DNA of 64,000 nt, from contig NZ_MIJB01000003.1 in the NCBI RefSeq assembly GCF_002174305.1, positions 186,001-250,000 of the forward strand. Direction: 5' to 3'. Both the position numbers and the translations under genes were made by a program. The notes below the pieces were generated by a model, which was not told the origin of the DNA, ran no database searches, and saw only the letters and a list, made by a program, of their open reading frames with translations. Below, in pieces: positions 25,232-33,928 of the stretch. Numbering within the stretch: the stretch's first letter is position 1; every line of letters begins with the position of its first letter. This stretch comes from Aeromicrobium sp. PE09-221 (GTDB lineage Bacteria > Actinomycetota > Actinomycetes > Propionibacteriales > Nocardioidaceae).

Positions 25232-26732
25232 GGCCGTCGCGGAGGAGAGCGTCCTCGAGTTCCTCCTCCGATCGGACCGGGATGGTCAGCGCACAGAGGG
25301 TCGCGATGGCGAAGGCGCCGGCGAGCGCGAGGAATCCGATCGTGTAACCGGCTTCGACGGGCAGCCCGTCCGGGGTCGCATGTGCCGTGACGATACCCCC
25401 CATGACGGCGGATCCGATCGCCCCGCCGATCGTGCGGATATTCGCGTTCATACCCGAGGCGATGCCGGTCTGATCCACGGGCACCGCGGCGACGATCAGG
25501 GCGGCCAGACAGGCGAAGGCCAGGCCGATGCCGAGACCCGCGAGGCCGTTGGCGACCAGCATCTGCCAGCGCTCACCGTGCCACAGCGCCTGCATGAGCA
25601 GTCCGCCGCAAGCGATGGCGGATCCGCTGGCCACCACGGCCTTGGGACCGATCCGATCGGCGATGCGTGAGGCGATGACACCGGCGACGAAGGTCATCGC
25701 CGCCGCCGGGAGCATCAGCAGGCCCGACTCCGTGACGCTGGCGCCGAAGCCGTAGCCCGCGGACGGGGGGGTCTGGTTGAACTGCGGTGTGAAACCGAAG
25801 CTCGCGTACATGCCCATGCCGACCAGCAGGGCGACGAGGTTCGTGGTCCAGACCGCGGTGCGACGCATCATGCGCATGTCGACGAGCGGCACCCGCACCC
25901 GCGTCTCGGTCAGCACCCAGCAGAGTGCGAGGAGGACAGCGCCCCCGAACAGCGCGACGACGGTGACCGACGACCATCCCCATTGGCCACCCTGACTGAC
26001 CGCGAGCAAGAGGCAGACGAGCCATCCCGAGAGCAGCACGGCGGACACGAAGCTGACCCGGCCCGGACGGCGGACCGGCGACTCGGGCACGACGATGACC
26101 GCGATGAGCGCAGTCAGCGCAGTCACCGCGCACGGCAGCCAGAACAGCCAGGCGTAGCCGAGGTAGTCCACGAGGGGACCGGCGACGACGATCCCGATCC
26201 CCATGCCCACGGCCATGAGGGAGGAGGTCACGCTGATGGCACCGGCGACCTTCTTCTCCGGGAACTCGTCGCGGATGATGCCGAAGGAGATGGGCAGCAC
26301 GCCGCCCCCGATGCCCTGGATCACCCGCGCGGCGATCATGACCTCGATCGTGGGAGCGAGTGCCGCGACGAGGGATCCGAGCGCCAGAGCACCGACGGAG
26401 AAGACGAGCATCTTCTCCTTGCCGACGGCATCGCCGAGTCGCCCGACGATCGGTGTCGCCACGGAGGCGGAGAGGAGATAGGCCGTGAGGACCCAGGTCG
26501 AGGTGGCCTGGGTGGTGGAGAAGTGGTCCTGGATCTGCGCGATGACGGGAATGGTCATCGACTGCACGAGCGAGAAGGAGACCGTGGCGGCCGCGAGCAC
26601 CGCGAAAGTGACTCGGTAGGTGGTCCGGTCCTCGCTGCGGGCTGAGATTCGACGGACCACGGAAGCCAAGATTACCTCGCGGGCGCCTGCTCTCGTCGTC
26701 CGCACCCGCACATAGTCCGGATCTGTGATCAT
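25212..26732 (-). CDS. MFS drug transporter, DHA2 (14-helix) family
   Basis: Integral membrane exporter of 506 residues with about 14 helices. Family motifs include the motif A loop (VGRLGDAVGKEKML) after helix 2 and motif C-like GMGIGIVVAGPLVDYLG in helix 5. Such proteins export drugs or metabolites with proton exchange; the substrate is unknown. Start ATG 26732 gives a 35-residue basic N-terminal tail; later starts are possible. The start lies only six bases from the divergent hypothetical gene at 26739. A MarR regulator lies 470 bp away, but its more likely targets are on its other side. Confidence 0.9.
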   Translation of the reverse strand: MITDPDYVRVRTTRAGAREVILASVVRRISARSEDRTTYRVTFAVLAAATVSFSLVQSMTIPVIAQIQDHFSTTQATSTWVLTAYLLSASVATPIVGRLGDAVGKEKMLVFSVGALALGSLVAALAPTIEVMIAARVIQGIGGGVLPISFGIIRDEFPEKKVAGAISVTSSLMAVGMGIGIVVAGPLVDYLGYAWLFWLPCAVTALTALIAVIVVPESPVRRPGRVSFVSAVLLSGWLVCLLLAVSQGGQWGWSSVTVVALFGGAVLLALCWVLTETRVRVPLVDMRMMRRTAVWTTNLVALLVGMGMYASFGFTPQFNQTPPSAGYGFGASVTESGLLMLPAAAMTFVAGVIASRIADRIGPKAVVASGSAIACGGLLMQALWHGERWQMLVANGLAGLGIGLAFACLAALIVAAVPVDQTGIASGMNANIRTIGGAIGSAVMGGIVTAHATPDGLPVEAGYTIGFLALAGAFAIATLCALTIPVRSEEELEDALLRDGLNEERR

Positions 26733-26738
26733 CGAGAC

Positions 26739-27065
26739 ATGTCATCGCCGGGAGTGCCCGGCGCGCATCGGATGATCCGGATCGTCCTGCGCGTTCTGGC
26801 GGCTGCAGCGGCAGCAGTGTGCGGAATCGCCTTCGTCGTGCTGGTCGCACTGGTGTTGGGCAGCCTCTTCGGTCCGGTGTCCCGGGACCCTCATGGTTAC
26901 GCGATGATCTTCGGTCTCATCACCGCCGTCCCGGCCGGTCTGTTGACGGCCGTCTTCCTCCCCCTCGCGTTTCCTCCACGTCAGCGCAGGAGAGTGACCC
27001 GTCTCGGGACGTGGATCGTCGTGGCGATCCTGATCGCCCTCTTCGCGATCCTGTTCACCGCCTGA
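26739..27065 (+). CDS. Hypothetical two- or three-helix membrane protein
   Basis: Reading frame of 108 residues (or 97 from ATG 26772, before the first helix). It has hydrophobic segments at about 16-43, 56-74 and 89-107, separated by basic loops (FPPRQRRRVTRLG). I do not recognise the family. The start at 26739 is six bases from the divergent MFS start, so at least one of these two starts is probably further inside, or the mRNA has no leader. Codon use (GC-rich third positions) fits a real gene. Confidence 0.55.
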   Translation: MSSPGVPGAHRMIRIVLRVLAAAAAAVCGIAFVVLVALVLGSLFGPVSRDPHGYAMIFGLITAVPAGLLTAVFLPLAFPPRQRRRVTRLGTWIVVAILIALFAILFTA

Positions 27066-27199
27066 GACAGCTTCTCGGTGTCAGGGCGCGATCCACTGTG
27101 GCGCGGATACGGGTCGAGGTCGTCGGGAGCATGCCTGCCACGTGGCGCCCTGACCGTGACGAGTCGAACCGCGGCAGAACGTGGCCGAAGCGCCGTCGG

Positions 27200-27676
27200 T
27201 CACGGGTGACCGGAAGGAGGAAGCTCATCTGGCGTATCGAGGATGATGGCATCGGCGAGACTGACGACCTGCGACCGCTGCGCCGAGGTCAGGATGTCAC
27301 CGAACACCCGGCGAGCGAACCTCTGCTGGGCGGATTCGGCTTGCTCGGCGAGGAGCCGGCCCTTCTCCGTGATCGCCACCGCGGAACCGCGACTGTCGTG
27401 GGGCCACTCCTCACGGGTGAGGAGACCTCGTTGGTCCATGCGGCGCAACTGGTGCGACAGACGACTCTTCTCCCACTCGAGTCCGCAACGCACCTCTAAC
27501 GCCCGCACCGTCTTCTTACCGCTGCTGGCGAGGAAGCACAGGACTTCGGCGTCTGCTTCGGACAGTCCGGTCGCGGCGCCGAGTTCTCGAGCCCACGCCG
27601 CACCCAGCCACGCGCTCAGCCGCCGGTGTGCGCGCCACACCTCCACCGGCGAGGTGTCGGATCCGTGAGCAGTCAT
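27200..27676 (-). CDS. MarR family transcriptional regulator
   Basis: Winged-helix regulator of 158 residues with the typical order: an N-terminal dimer helix (WRAHRRLSAWLGAAWARELG), DNA-binding helices (VRALEVRCGLEWEKSRLSHQLRRM) and the wing (DSRGSAVAITEKG). It is divergent from the reductase-like gene at 27769, with two matching sequence repeats in between, and so probably represses it and/or itself. The signal may be a phenolic or electrophilic compound, as for many MarR proteins. The 134-bp stretch 27066-27199 behind it has only an inverted repeat (GTCAGGGCGC at 27080, GCGCCCTGAC at 27145). Confidence 0.9.
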   Translation of the reverse strand: MTAHGSDTSPVEVWRAHRRLSAWLGAAWARELGAATGLSEADAEVLCFLASSGKKTVRALEVRCGLEWEKSRLSHQLRRMDQRGLLTREEWPHDSRGSAVAITEKGRLLAEQAESAQQRFARRVFGDILTSAQRSQVVSLADAIILDTPDELPPSGHP

Positions 27677-27687
27677 GCCCCCATCAT

Positions 27688-27733
27688 AGTTGACGTGTCA
27701 TCCTTATGCGAGTTATGGTTGACGTATCACCCA
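27688..27733. promoter_or_regulatory. Paired repeats, candidate MarR operator
   Basis: GTTGACGTGTCATCC (27689-27703) is repeated as GTTGACGTATCACCC (27719-27733), exactly 30 bp or about three helical turns apart. Each contains a near-palindromic TGACGTRTCA. They lie in the gap between the divergent MarR gene and the reductase-like gene. TTGACG could also serve as a -35 element. Confidence 0.55.
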
Positions 27734-27768
27734 TCAATTCGATGGGGTGGCAGGCAGATGGAGGACAC

Positions 27769-28416
27769 GTGGACACGATTGCCGTTCTGGGCACCGGCCG
27801 GGTCGGTACCGCGGTTGCTCGGATCGCACTCGATGCGGGATATGCGGTGCATGTCGCAGCCTCTGGCGCCGCGTCCGAGATCGAGTTGCTGGCAGAGATC
27901 ATGACACCCGGTGCTCGCGCGATGACCGCGGCGGACGCCGCACGAGAGGCGGACATCGTCGTCCTGGCCGTGCCCCTGCACAAGTATCGGAACGTGGATC
28001 CCGCACCGCTCGCGGGGAAGATCGTGATCGACGCGCTGAACTACTGGGCGCCCGTGGACGGTGTGATCGACGAATTCGAAGGTCGTGGCCTGTCGACTAG
28101 CGAGATCGTCGCCGAGCACTTCACGCACTCTCGGATGGTGAAGACCCTCAACCACATCGGTTACCACGAGATGGAAGAGGACCGGCTGCCCTCGGGCATG
28201 CCCGGACGGCGGGCGCTCGCGGTCGCGAGCGATGACTCCGAGGCCGCAGAACAGGTCCGGGGGATGCTCGATCGCTTCGGTTTCGACGCGCTGCACAGCG
28301 GTCCCCTCGTGACCGGTCGTGCGTTCGAAGCCGGTACCCCGATCTTCAACGGCTCGTTCACCGCCGAGGAGTTGCGGAAGGAGCTGTCGACGAGCGTCGC
28401 TGCGCTCGCGCGGTGA
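27769..28416 (+). CDS. NADPH-dependent F420 reductase-like oxidoreductase
   Basis: Rossmann-fold protein of 215 residues from GTG 27769 (GGAGG upstream). The nucleotide motif is IAVLGTGRVGTAVAR; the later DIVVLAVPLHKY and KIVIDALNYWAP match the NADP-oxidoreductase/coenzyme F420-dependent family. It could move electrons between NADPH and F420 or a flavin, or act on another small substrate. The next gene encodes an LLM-class oxidoreductase, which supports an F420 or flavin-linked pair. Upstream ATG and GTG codons would lie over the operator repeats and are less likely. Confidence 0.82.
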   Translation: MDTIAVLGTGRVGTAVARIALDAGYAVHVAASGAASEIELLAEIMTPGARAMTAADAAREADIVVLAVPLHKYRNVDPAPLAGKIVIDALNYWAPVDGVIDEFEGRGLSTSEIVAEHFTHSRMVKTLNHIGYHEMEEDRLPSGMPGRRALAVASDDSEAAEQVRGMLDRFGFDALHSGPLVTGRAFEAGTPIFNGSFTAEELRKELSTSVAALAR

Positions 28417-28473
28417 TGCGGAAGACAATCGATTCCCAGGCACGGAACTCACGAACAGGCAGGCAAGATCCTG

Positions 28474-29511
28474 ATGCAACTCGGCGCTTATAGCTTCGGT
28501 GACACCCAGAGAAATCCCGACGGAACCCTCCGCTCGACCGCGGAAGCCATCCGGAACCTCTTCGACGCGATCGTGCATGCCGACACCGTGGGGCTGGACT
28601 ATTTCGCCATCGGCGAGCACCACACCGTGGACATGCCCGCTTCCTCGCCCGCGTCCCTGGTCAACGCGGCAGCCGCCGCAACACGACGGATTGTGCTCTC
28701 CAGCGGCGTATCGGTGATCAGCACCGACGATCCCGTACGCGTATTCCAGCAGTTCGCGACCGCCGACGCCGTCTCCGGTGGCGGACGGATCGAGATCACC
28801 GCAGGACGCGGCTCATCGGTCGAGTCGTACCCCTTGTTCGGCTACGACCTTCGCGACTACGAGCAACTCTTCGAGGAGAAGATCGACCTGCTCCTGACGA
28901 TCAACCGTGGCAGTCCCGTCACCTGGTCCGGCACCATGAGACCGTCGCTCGACGGCTTGGACGTGGTGCCCCGGCCGGTGAGCGGTTCCCTGCCGATCTG
29001 GATCGGCACCGGCGGTAGCGCCCCTTCGAGTGTCCGCGCCGGTCGGCTCGGCGTCCCGGTCTCCTATGGCATCATCGGCGGCGCACCCCATCGTTTCGCG
29101 CCCCTCGCGGAGCTCTACCGCAGAACCGCCGCACAGCACGGACACACCGGCGAGGACATCAAGGTCTCCGTCGCCGCGCTCGGACTCGTCGCGCCGACGA
29201 AGCAAGAGGCTCTCGACCGGTTCTACCCCGGCTGGGTGAACCTGAACATGGAGATGGGGAAACTCCGCGGCTGGCCCGCACCGGACGATCGTGCCTATCT
29301 CGCACAAGCCCACGCACCCGGCGCCTACTATGTCGGCGACCCCGACGACATAGCCGAGCGCATCGTGCACCTCCACGGCCACCTGGGACACATGCGACAC
29401 TTCCTCCAGATGGATATCGGCGGGCTGCCACAGGAACACCTCATCGAATCCCTCACCCTGCTGGCCACCGAGGTCAAACCCCGAGTGGAACGACTGCTCA
29501 GCAAGAAGTAG
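28474..29511 (+). CDS. LLM-class flavin (or F420)-dependent oxidoreductase
   Basis: TIM-barrel luciferase-like monooxygenase of 345 residues. Family features include GLDYFAIGEHHTVDMPASSP near the N-terminus, RIVLSSGVSVISTDDPVRVFQQFATAD, GRGSSVESYPLFGYD, and LPIWIGTGGS. These enzymes use FMN or F420 to oxidise or reduce small organic compounds. The start ATG 28474 has no strong ribosome site; a 57-bp gap separates it from the reductase-like gene, and both are probably one MarR-controlled operon. Codon usage is somewhat less GC-rich than that of the core genes around it, which fits gene transfer. Confidence 0.9.
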   Translation: MQLGAYSFGDTQRNPDGTLRSTAEAIRNLFDAIVHADTVGLDYFAIGEHHTVDMPASSPASLVNAAAAATRRIVLSSGVSVISTDDPVRVFQQFATADAVSGGGRIEITAGRGSSVESYPLFGYDLRDYEQLFEEKIDLLLTINRGSPVTWSGTMRPSLDGLDVVPRPVSGSLPIWIGTGGSAPSSVRAGRLGVPVSYGIIGGAPHRFAPLAELYRRTAAQHGHTGEDIKVSVAALGLVAPTKQEALDRFYPGWVNLNMEMGKLRGWPAPDDRAYLAQAHAPGAYYVGDPDDIAERIVHLHGHLGHMRHFLQMDIGGLPQEHLIESLTLLATEVKPRVERLLSKK

Positions 29512-29515
29512 TGAA

Positions 29516-29556
29516 CCCCGATCCGAAACACGTGACCGTCATGGTTCTGATCGGGG
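29516..29556 (+). terminator. Possible hairpin after the LLM gene
   Basis: CCCCGATC (29516-29523) pairs with GATCGGGG (29549-29556), 8 bp with a 25-base loop, directly after the LLM stop. The long loop makes it a weak terminator candidate. Confidence 0.4.
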
Positions 29557-29569
29557 GGCGCGGCCACGT

Positions 29570-29955
29570 CGCGTCACCCAGCCCAGGGGTACAAGGCAGA
29601 ACGGGACGCGCTCGGCGATGAACGGCAGAAGCTCTTGCAGACCCACTACGCCGGAGCCGTGCCCCTCGACTTACTCGCTTCTGAGCAGGACCGCATCGCC
29701 CGTCGGCCCGCGTTCCTCGACGCGCAGATCAACGCCGGCGACAGCGAGTACGAACAAGCCAAGGCCCACCTGGACGACTACCTCGCCCTCGCCGGGACAT
29801 GCACGCGATCTACATGAGCATCGACGACTCGCTCCGCCGGATCGCCAACCAAGCCTTCTTCGACAAGGTCATCGTCACCGATGACGACACCATCCACGGC
29901 GAACCCGGCGTGCCGTTCAACGTGTTCCTCGAACCGGTGATGTCGTTGGTTTGAA
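29570..29955 (+). pseudogene. C-terminal remnant of a large serine recombinase
   Basis: In one frame, from about 29570 to 29817, the sequence reads YKAERDALGDERQKLLQ then HYAGAVPLDLLASEQDRIAR and AQINAGDSEYEQAKAHLDDY, typical of the coiled-coil region of large serine recombinases. The frame then stops, and the similarity continues in the next one (HAIYMSIDDSLRRIANQAFF, KVIVTDDDTIHGEPGVPF) to a TGA at 29953-29955. The catalytic N-terminal domain and DNA-binding domain are missing, so only a frameshifted tail is left. It ends 12 bp from the 3' end of the tRNA-Ala gene. It is most likely the scar of an integrated element. Confidence 0.8.
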
Positions 29956-29967
29956 CAACGACCTTCT

Positions 29968-30042
29968 GGTGGAGCTGAGGGGACTCGAACCCCTAACCCC
30001 CTGCTTGCAAAGCAGGTGCGCTACCAATTGCGCCACAGCCCC
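29968..30042 (-). tRNA. tRNA-Ala (anticodon TGC)
   Basis: The minus strand folds into a complete cloverleaf. The acceptor stem is GGGGCTG with CAGCTCC, the D-arm contains GCGC-AATTGGTA-GCGC, the anticodon stem-loop is CCTGC-TTTGCAA-GCAGG with anticodon TGC, and the T-arm contains TTCGAGT. The 3' CCA is encoded (TGG on the plus strand at 29968-29970). Confidence 0.97.
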
Positions 30043-30052
30043 CGGTGGGGAA

Positions 30053-30160
30053 TCAGACCGTGTCGCTGGCCTGAGCCCAGGCGTCCTGGCCGCCGGAACG
30101 GCGCCGCCAGCACAGGAACGCACCCGCGGACACGGCAATGAGAGCGATGATCTTCTTCAT
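30053..30160 (-). CDS. DLW-39 family small protein
   Basis: 35-residue protein from ATG 30160 with GGAGG upstream. It begins MKKIIALIAVSAGAFLCW, then a basic RRRSGGQ stretch and a DAWAQASD tail. The family is named for a D-L-W motif near the end and a length near 39; here the motif reads D-A-W. It lies between tRNA-Ile and tRNA-Ala, exactly where this tiny gene sits in many actinobacteria. It has one hydrophobic helix and is probably membrane-attached. Function is unknown. Confidence 0.8.
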   Translation of the reverse strand: MKKIIALIAVSAGAFLCWRRRSGGQDAWAQASDTV

Positions 30161-30180
30161 GGTGAACCTCCAGGGTGCGG

Positions 30181-30255
30181 TGGGCCTAGCTGGACTTGAA
30201 CCAGCGACCTCTTCCTTATCAGGGAAGCGCTCTAACCAAGCTGAGCTATAGGCCC
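30181..30255 (-). tRNA. tRNA-Ile (anticodon GAT)
   Basis: The minus strand forms a cloverleaf with acceptor GGGCCTA/TAGGCCC, D-arm region AGCTCAGCTTGGTTAGAGC, anticodon loop CTGATAA (anticodon GAT) and a T-arm with GTTCAAGT. The CCA end is not encoded. With tRNA-Ala it forms the usual gyrA-linked tRNA pair. Confidence 0.96.
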
Positions 30256-30310
30256 GCAACAGCGTTGAACTTTACCCTACGTCCACGACGTGCGGAGCAT
30301 CGGGGTGCGC

Positions 30311-31306
30311 TCAGCGCTGATCCTCCAGGAAGGTCACCTTCACGCCACCCAGGATCGACGCGGACAGGTTGTACAGATGAGCGGCGATCGTGGCCAATGC
30401 GGTCATGAACACCACATTGAGAGCCGAGAGCACGAGCGTGAGACCCACCAGACGACCGAAGCCGAAGTAGTCGGTGACATCGAAGGAACCGGCATCGTCG
30501 CTGAGGATATTGGTGACGCTGTCGTTCAGCGCCCCCCACACCCCGGTCACCTGCAGAACGACCCAGAACACCGCCATGGCCACGACGGCCACGATCATCA
30601 GGGCCACCGAGATCACGAAGACCAGCCGGGTCACGGACCACGGCTCGATATAACGCAGGCGCAGCAACGCCCGCCCCGGCTCGGTGGCCTCCTGCTCGAC
30701 CTGCGTCGTGGCAGTGGCCGCCTCGGCCTTGCCCTTGACGGTACTGGTGCCCGCGTCCTTCGCCGGGTCCGACGTCGGCGCGGGCTTGTCGTCCTTGACG
30801 GCCGGGATCACCGCGGTGGCATCCGGGCTGGACGTCGTGGTGCGCGTGTACTCGTCCTTGCTCAGCCCACTCATCGGCTTGCGCGGGCCGCCGGAGACCG
30901 CACCCCCCGCGGGGCGGCTCAACGGCTGACGCGCCGACACACTCGGCTTCTCGCCCCCACCCGGCTTCTTGCCGGGATCGGGCTTCTTTCCCTGATCGGG
31001 CTTGGCCGCCGCCGGCTTCTTGGCCGCGGGCGTCTCGGAACCGCTCGATGAGGACGGCTTCTTGGCTGCCGCGGCAGGCTTCTGCGGTGCGGCACCACTG
31101 CCGGTCGCCGGCTTGGGGCCACCGGCAGGAGCGGACGTACCCGAGGACCCAGCCGCTGCGCCGGCGGCGGACGACTCGGTGGACTCCGGCGTCTTCTTCG
31201 CGTCATTCTCAGGCTTCTTCGACGCGTCCTTCTCCTCGACCCGCGGCATCTCCTGGGTCGGCGAGTCACGCTTGCCCTGGCCGTCTCCCGGCGACTTCTC
31301 AGTCAC
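30311..31306 (-). CDS. DUF3566 domain membrane protein with long Pro/Ala/Lys-rich N-terminus
   Basis: Protein of 331 residues. The first two thirds are low-complexity (Lys, Pro, Ala, Ser, Glu; KKPAAA-type repeats) and probably disordered and cytoplasmic. The C-terminal third is the DUF3566 domain with two membrane helices (about 230-255 and 290-312; [20 protein letters not shown]). It corresponds to Rv0007 of mycobacteria, always found after gyrA; a role in division or envelope is suspected. It starts with GTG 31306, overlapping the gyrA stop by eight bases. Confidence 0.88.
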   Translation of the reverse strand: MTEKSPGDGQGKRDSPTQEMPRVEEKDASKKPENDAKKTPESTESSAAGAAAGSSGTSAPAGGPKPATGSGAAPQKPAAAAKKPSSSSGSETPAAKKPAAAKPDQGKKPDPGKKPGGGEKPSVSARQPLSRPAGGAVSGGPRKPMSGLSKDEYTRTTTSSPDATAVIPAVKDDKPAPTSDPAKDAGTSTVKGKAEAATATTQVEQEATEPGRALLRLRYIEPWSVTRLVFVISVALMIVAVVAMAVFWVVLQVTGVWGALNDSVTNILSDDAGSFDVTDYFGFGRLVGLTLVLSALNVVFMTALATIAAHLYNLSASILGGVKVTFLEDQR

Positions 31307-33848
31307 TGCTCTGCCCCTCGTCGCTCGTCGTGCCTGATTCGTCCGTCGCCGCGTCGTCCTCGGGAGCGACCGGCTCGTTGTTCCGTGCGATCGTCACCAC
31401 CCGGTCGTCCCCCTTGAACTTGACGAAGCTGACTCCCATCGTGCCACGACCCTTGGCGGGAACGCCGGAAACGAGGCTGCGTGTGATCTGCCCGGATGCC
31501 GTCACGCTGATGACATCGTCGCTGTCGCGCAGCACCAGGCCGCCCACGAGCTCTCCACGATTCTCAGTGATCTGCATGGCACGGATGCCCAATCCACCGC
31601 GGCCCTGCACCCGGTACTCGTCGATCGGCGTCTTCTTGGCGTAGCCGCCGTCGGTGACGGTGAAGACATAGAGCTGATCTGACTCCTCGTCGGCACCGGC
31701 CTTGATGACGCTCATCGACAACAGCTCGTCACCGTCGCGGAACTTCATGCCGGTCACGCCCGAGGTGGCGCGTCCCATCGGCCGGAGCTGCTCGTCATCG
31801 GCGTGGAAGCGGATCGACTGCGCCTTGCGGCTGATCAACAGGATGTCGTCCTCGGCCGACACCAGCTCGGCACCGATCAACTCATCGTCGTCGTCCCGGA
31901 AGTTGATCGCGATGACACCAGCCTGGCGCGGGCTGTTGTAGTCCGCGAGCCGCGTCTTCTTGACCAGGCCCTTCTTGGTGCCCAGCACCAGATAGGGCAT
32001 CGACTCGTAGTCGCGGATCGCTAGCACGCGGGCGATCTCCTCACCCGGCTGGAAGCTCAGCAGCCCCGCGACGTGCCCACCGCGCGCGTCCCGACCGCCC
32101 TCGGGCAGGTGATACGCCTTGGCCCGGTAGACGCGGCCCGCGGTGGTGAAGAACAGGATCCAGTGATGGCTCGTGGTGGCGAAGACATGCTGCACCGAGT
32201 CCTCACCCCGCAACGACGCTCCGCGAACTCCCTTGCCTCCGCGATTCTGCACCCGGTAGAGGTCGGTCTTGGTGCGCTTGGCGTAACCACCCCGCGTGAT
32301 CGTGACCACGACCTCCTCATCGGGGATCAGGTCCTCATCGGACAGATCTCCATCGGCGGGGATGATCTGCGTGCGGCGGTCGTCGCCGTACTTGTCGACG
32401 ATCTCGGCGAGCTCGTCGCTGATGATCTGCCGCTGACGCTCCTCACTCTCGAGGATCGCCTTCAGCTCGGCGATCTCGGCCTCGATCTTGGCCAGATCGT
32501 CGATGATCTTCTGCCGCTCCAGGGCCGCCAGACGACGCAGCTGCATGTCGAGGATCGCGCCCGCCTGGATGTCGTCGATGTCCAGCAACGACTTGAGTCC
32601 CTCGCGAGCCTCGTCGACCGTGGGGCTGCGACGGATCAGCGCGATGACCTCATCGAGGTGATCGAGGGCCTTGGCCAGACCGCGCAGGACGTGGGCGCGC
32701 TTCTCGGCCTCCCGCAGGCGATACCGCGTACGCCGCTGGATGACGTCGATCTGGTGGTTGATCCAGTTGACGACGAAGCCGTCGAGGGTCAGCGTGCGCG
32801 GGACATCATCGACCAGCGCGAGCATATTGGCGCTGAAATTGCTCTGCAGCTCGGTGTGCTTGTAGAGATTGTTGAGCACCACCCGGGCCACCGCGTCACG
32901 GCGCACCTCGACAACGATGCGGCGGCCCACGCGCGAGCTGGACTCGTCGCGCAGGTCCGCGATGCCCTGCAGCCGGCCGGAATTGACCAGCTCGGCGATC
33001 TTGCGCATCAGCGCATCGGGGTTGACCTGGTAGGGCAGCTCGGTGATGACGAGCTGCATCTTGCCCTTGGTGTCCTCCTCGATGCTGACCACGGCGCGCA
33101 TCGTGACCGACCCGCGACCGGTGCGGTACATGTCATCGATGCCCTTGGTGCCCACGATGAGACCGTGGGTGGGAAAGTCGGGACCCTTGATGCGCTCCAT
33201 CAGCGCCTCGAGCAGCTCCGCGGCCGAGGCCGTCGGATGCTTCAACGCCCACTGCACGCCCTCGGCGACCTCGCGGAGATTGTGCGGCGGGATATTGGTG
33301 GCCATACCGACGGCGATACCGGCCGAGCCATTGACCAGCAGATTCGGGATCCGCGACGGCAGGACGGTGGGCTCCTGCGAACGGCCGTCGTAGTTGGCTT
33401 TGAAATCGACCGTCTCCTGGTCGATATCACGGACCATCTCCATCGCGATGGGCGCGAGCTTGCACTCGGTGTACCGCATCGCGGCGGCCGGGTCATCACC
33501 CGGGGAGCCGAAGTTGCCCTGCCCGGAGACCATCGGCGCGCGCATGACCCAGGGCTGCGCCAGGCGTACGAGGGTGTCATAGATCGCGGTGTCGCCATGT
33601 GGGTGGTATTGACCCATGACATCGCCGACGATGCGGCTGCACTTGCTGAAGCCCCGATCGGGACGGTAGCCGCCGTCGAACATCGCATACAGCACCCGCC
33701 GGTGCACCGGCTTGAGGCCGTCGCGCACGTCCGGGAGCGCGCGCGAGACGATCACGCTCATCGCATAGTCGATATACGAGCGCTGCATCTCATCGTGCAG
33801 CTCGACCGGCTCGATGCGATCGGCGGGGGGAGGGGGAATCTCAGTCAC
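31299..33848 (-). CDS. gyrA: DNA gyrase subunit A
   Basis: Breakage-reunion subunit of gyrase, 849 residues; with GyrB it introduces negative supercoils. The catalytic tyrosine is at about 126 ([10 protein letters not shown]). The quinolone-resistance region reads [16 protein letters not shown] (about 79-94), with Thr87 at the position of E. coli Ser83 and Asp91 at that of Asp87. The C-terminal beta-pinwheel has the GyrA box as QNRGGKG. The protein ends in a long acidic tail. It is 80 bp downstream of gyrB and overlaps DUF3566, so all three are probably co-transcribed. Confidence 0.98.
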   Translation of the reverse strand: MTEIPPPPADRIEPVELHDEMQRSYIDYAMSVIVSRALPDVRDGLKPVHRRVLYAMFDGGYRPDRGFSKCSRIVGDVMGQYHPHGDTAIYDTLVRLAQPWVMRAPMVSGQGNFGSPGDDPAAAMRYTECKLAPIAMEMVRDIDQETVDFKANYDGRSQEPTVLPSRIPNLLVNGSAGIAVGMATNIPPHNLREVAEGVQWALKHPTASAAELLEALMERIKGPDFPTHGLIVGTKGIDDMYRTGRGSVTMRAVVSIEEDTKGKMQLVITELPYQVNPDALMRKIAELVNSGRLQGIADLRDESSSRVGRRIVVEVRRDAVARVVLNNLYKHTELQSNFSANMLALVDDVPRTLTLDGFVVNWINHQIDVIQRRTRYRLREAEKRAHVLRGLAKALDHLDEVIALIRRSPTVDEAREGLKSLLDIDDIQAGAILDMQLRRLAALERQKIIDDLAKIEAEIAELKAILESEERQRQIISDELAEIVDKYGDDRRTQIIPADGDLSDEDLIPDEEVVVTITRGGYAKRTKTDLYRVQNRGGKGVRGASLRGEDSVQHVFATTSHHWILFFTTAGRVYRAKAYHLPEGGRDARGGHVAGLLSFQPGEEIARVLAIRDYESMPYLVLGTKKGLVKKTRLADYNSPRQAGVIAINFRDDDDELIGAELVSAEDDILLISRKAQSIRFHADDEQLRPMGRATSGVTGMKFRDGDELLSMSVIKAGADEESDQLYVFTVTDGGYAKKTPIDEYRVQGRGGLGIRAMQITENRGELVGGLVLRDSDDVISVTASGQITRSLVSGVPAKGRGTMGVSFVKFKGDDRVVTIARNNEPVAPEDDAATDESGTTSDEGQSSD

Positions 33849-33928
33849 TGTCGAAGAACCTCGTGTCGAGAAGGTGGCGAGTGACCGTCAGCCGATCCTG
33901 GATCAGGCAGGCGACGGAGCCGGGACGG

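Noticed and set aside
29516..29556. CACGTG near 29530 as a third parS site
   Set aside because: The flanks do not match the parS arms; only the central hexamer is shared.
32073..33884. 600-codon plus-strand frame opposite gyrA
   Set aside because: Antisense shadow of gyrA; no ribosome site or domain.
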